NCBI GenBank assembly: GCA_027485695.1
Contig: JAIXQO010000002.1
Coordinates: 1 to 64,000 of the forward strand
Length of the DNA stretch: 64,000 nucleotides
DNA from: Pseudomonadota bacterium
Lineage (GTDB): Bacteria > Bdellovibrionota > UBA1018
Direction: 5' to 3'
Shown one piece after another: positions 62,013-64,000 of this stretch. The notes under the pieces are model-generated. The model saw nothing but the letters and a program-made list of their open reading frames with translations. It was not told where the DNA came from and made no database searches. Within the stretch, counting starts at the first letter, position 1; each line of letters starts with the position of its first letter. Position numbers and translations under genes: made by a program.

Positions 62013-63199
62013 AGCAACCCTTCTTGTGGCTCGTTCTCCAAACGTTCAACGCGATTCGACAATGAAGTGAGGAGTTCATATGGGATTGTGCCAGCACTTT
62101 CTGATTGAGTCCATGGGTCAATCCCCGGTCCGAGGAAATCCACCCAATCCGAAACTTTCAACCCCCCGGCCACTTCGATCACCGTGAGATCCATACTGAT
62201 CCGACCGAGGACACGGAGAGCCGTATTGCCTTTGAATACTTTTCCGCGGCCCGACATCGCGCGAAGAAAACCATCCGCGTATCCGGCCCCAATGACGGCG
62301 ATGTCTCGGCCTTTGGGGAACTCGCGCGCGCGAACCACCTCTGTTGCGCCATAACCAATGGCCGCACCAGGATTCGCCTGGCGAATTTGCAAAACTCGGT
62401 ACTGTACCTTGGCCACCGCCTCTAAACCTCGAGCCTTGGCACCGGCCCAGGGCGGAACACCATAGAGTGAAATTCCCGGACGCGCGATATCCGAACGCTT
62501 GACCACCTCGAGCGCACGCTCATTCCAGATCGATGCGCTATTGGCGAAATGAAAAAGAACTTTGCGCGGCATTCGATCCACCCAGGCCCGGAGCTCGTCC
62601 ACGCCTGCGAGCTGACTGCGGGTCACCGAATGTGCGGCGTCTTCGGCCATCGCAAAATGAGTCATCACCGATTCAGGAAGCGATTCGGCATCCAGGGTTT
62701 TCAGTTTTTTCTCAACGAGCGCCAGGCGCTCAAGCCCCATGCCCATCCGGTTCATTCCGGTGTTGAATTTCAGGTGGTATCCGAGGCGCTTCTGCCACCC
62801 ACCGCGAATGAAAGTATCGAGCCCTTCGACGCTTGCGATCACCGGATCGAGTCCGTAGTACTCGCAGTACTCGCCTACTTCGTCAGTAAAAGGCTCCGCC
62901 CCCGAACAGACGACGATACGCCCGCGAAATCTGCCGCGCACGGACTCTCTCACCTCGCGACCTTCCTCTAAGGCAGCGACCCCGAATCCATACAGACGAG
63001 GCGCCTCCGAAAGCACACCCACGCACCATGGGGCACCGTGTCCGTAGGCGTTCGCTTTCACCATGGGCAAGAGAAAACACTGATCGTCGAGCGCTTCTGA
63101 AAGCACTCGGTAGTTATTCAGGAGTGCTTCACGCGAGAGGATCGCGCGGGCGCGTAACGGAAGGATTTTCGGTTCGGGGTTCCGTCTTCGAGTCGTCAT
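61979..63199 (-). CDS. alr: alanine racemase
   Basis: 406-residue PLP enzyme making D-alanine for peptidoglycan. Catalytic Lys48 in MVKANAYGHG; the Tyr region IGYGATEV is present. A GGAG lies just before ATG 63199, which is inside the upstream gene (71-base overlap). Overlaps mlaF at its 3' end. Confidence 0.94.
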   Translation of the reverse strand: MTTRRRNPEPKILPLRARAILSREALLNNYRVLSEALDDQCFLLPMVKANAYGHGAPWCVGVLSEAPRLYGFGVAALEEGREVRESVRGRFRGRIVVCSGAEPFTDEVGEYCEYYGLDPVIASVEGLDTFIRGGWQKRLGYHLKFNTGMNRMGMGLERLALVEKKLKTLDAESLPESVMTHFAMAEDAAHSVTRSQLAGVDELRAWVDRMPRKVLFHFANSASIWNERALEVVKRSDIARPGISLYGVPPWAGAKARGLEAVAKVQYRVLQIRQANPGAAIGYGATEVVRAREFPKGRDIAVIGAGYADGFLRAMSGRGKVFKGNTALRVLGRISMDLTVIEVAGGLKVSDWVDFLGPGIDPWTQSESAGTIPYELLTSLSNRVERLENEPQEGLLWKLKRKAKSD

Positions 63200-64000
63200 C
63201 GCTCCAAGTTTCCGACAGTTGAGATCTAATTTGACCTTTCAAAGATAGACTCTCCAGGCCGGGCTGTAAAACGACAAAGATCCCTTGAAATCGATTTCCT
63301 ACGCGGGGATCAATTTCAGAAAGCGCTCGAACCCACGGAATCGCCTCGAAAAATGCGACGCCGTAGCGATTGAGTAGGAAACGGGATATGGGTAGGCTCT
63401 CTTCGAAAACACGCACGGATTCCTCAAACACATCCGAAAAAACGCGAAGATCGAGCTCGAAGGGAACTCGCGGCTGAAGCCGGTGAGGAGAAATATCGTC
63501 ACTGGAAAAACCAGCTTCGCATTCGAGCACGAGCGCAGAATCTCGCGCCGAGTAGGCCAAAAAAATCATCGGACTCTTGAGTCGAAAACTCAGGGCACGG
63601 GTTGCGTCCTGGCGATTCGACGGAATCGGAGGTAGCCCGATGGCAATCGGTTTTTCGATCTCGGGCTTTCGCTCTACTGGCGCAACCGCTACCGCTTCGG
63701 GCTCTAAACGTGGCCGCACGGCTAAACGAAGCTCTGCGGGCGCCGACGTCGGTACGATCACGACGACTTTTTTGTTCGAAGTTTCCTGTACGGGCAACTC
63801 AACACTCGCCAAGTTCGGCGCCACTGTTTCGGCCTCAGGCGCAGAAGACGGCACTGATGAATCTGCGGTCCAATCTTGGCTCGAAACCGCGCTCCCGCCT
63901 GGCACTGCGGAATGATGCCGTTGCCGACGAGCCATCGCGAAAAAAGCCAGCATCAAAAAATATCCCGCCGCAAGTAGTAGACCCGTCGTGAGCTCCGAAC
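63129..64000 (-). CDS. membrane-anchored protein, unknown, cut by the right edge
   Basis: The frame is open to the window end; the 5' end lies outside. Visible part: one membrane helix at the start (GLLLAAGYFLMLAFFAMARR), a Pro/Ala/Val-rich linker with SSAPEAETVAP, then a folded domain of about 120 residues with no recognised family (FSSDDISPHRLQPR...). Downstream alr begins within its last 71 bases. Function unknown. Confidence 0.65.
   Translation of the reverse strand, partial: SELTTGLLLAAGYFLMLAFFAMARRQRHHSAVPGGSAVSSQDWTADSSVPSSAPEAETVAPNLASVELPVQETSNKKVVVIVPTSAPAELRLAVRPRLEPEAVAVAPVERKPEIEKPIAIGLPPIPSNRQDATRALSFRLKSPMIFLAYSARDSALVLECEAGFSSDDISPHRLQPRVPFELDLRVFSDVFEESVRVFEESLPISRFLLNRYGVAFFEAIPWVRALSEIDPRVGNRFQGIFVVLQPGLESLSLKGQIRSQLSETWSDDDSKTEPRTENPSVTRPRDPLA

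Overview
The window is about 64 kb of chromosome (mid-50s or low-50s % GC by eye) from a Gram-negative bacterium. The outer-membrane set is nearly complete: LptD, LptE, TamA/TamB, an OMPLA-type phospholipase, HldD and MlaF. The likely placement is Bdellovibrionota or a related former-deltaproteobacterial lineage. That placement is an inference from the free-standing c-di-GMP riboswitch RNA (merRNA-like), the many secreted proteins of no recognised family, and the gene mix; no rRNA or marker comparison could be made. No CRISPR array, prophage, IS element or plasmid feature is visible.

Layout. 1-211: probable leader and promoter of an rRNA operon running off the left edge (minus strand). 306-1530: a strong extended -10 promoter driving a c-di-GMP-I riboswitch RNA that ends at its own terminator, then queE and tRNA-Cys. 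1.6-6.6 kb: a small envelope protein, a TauE exporter, an AtoE-type transporter, an SRPBCC protein and an M3-like oligopeptidase. 6.6-11.5 kb: thrA-thrB-thrC operon led by a tiny lipoprotein gene. 11.6-14.4 kb: an UppP-like protein missing key catalytic residues, an IHF/HU protein, RMD1-family and MgtC-family membrane proteins. 14.5-18.9 kb: pstSCAB-phoU with a possible Pho box, and a 53-codon membrane-protein gene on the opposite strand. 19-24.4 kb: phospholipase A, a small membrane protein and tamA-tamB.

24.5-30.8 kb: a DUF1304 protein, a secreted papain-like protease, tRNA-Arg(CCU) followed by a 0.3-kb palindrome-dense stretch carrying broken copies of the tRNA 3' end, then AT-rich, gene-poor DNA with one secreted protein (the best candidate for acquired DNA), a fatty-acid hydroxylase, a duplicated small secreted protein and a DUF1338 protein. 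30.8-36.4 kb: an altered M19 dipeptidase, a DUF5829-like protein, a YkuD_2 L,D-transpeptidase-like protein and several lineage-specific secreted or lipoproteins. 36.7-45.3 kb: HAD hydrolase, surE with an NlpD-like M23 lipoprotein, SIS protein, accD-lptD, HD-GYP protein and rsmI. 45.4-50.7 kb: a STAS protein and four secreted proteins of unknown function, with a TetR regulator facing a clean palindromic operator candidate.

50.7-58.6 kb: the translation block rpsP-khpA-trmD-(knot methyltransferase)-rplS-rnhB-yraN, notable for lacking rimM, then DUF309, an unknown protein coupled to a queuosine-precursor transporter and hldD, and rpsT behind a structured leader. 58.6-64 kb: lptE-holA, a DciA-like DUF721 protein, a GYF-domain membrane protein, and alr-mlaF with overlapping frames, ending in a gene cut by the right edge.

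How it fits together: most genes are housekeeping functions in tight, often 4-base-overlapping operons (threonine synthesis, phosphate uptake, LPS export, ribosome and tRNA modification). The second-messenger theme (c-di-GMP riboswitch RNA plus HD-GYP protein) and the tRNA-Arg-associated palindromic region are the parts least explained by ordinary annotation.
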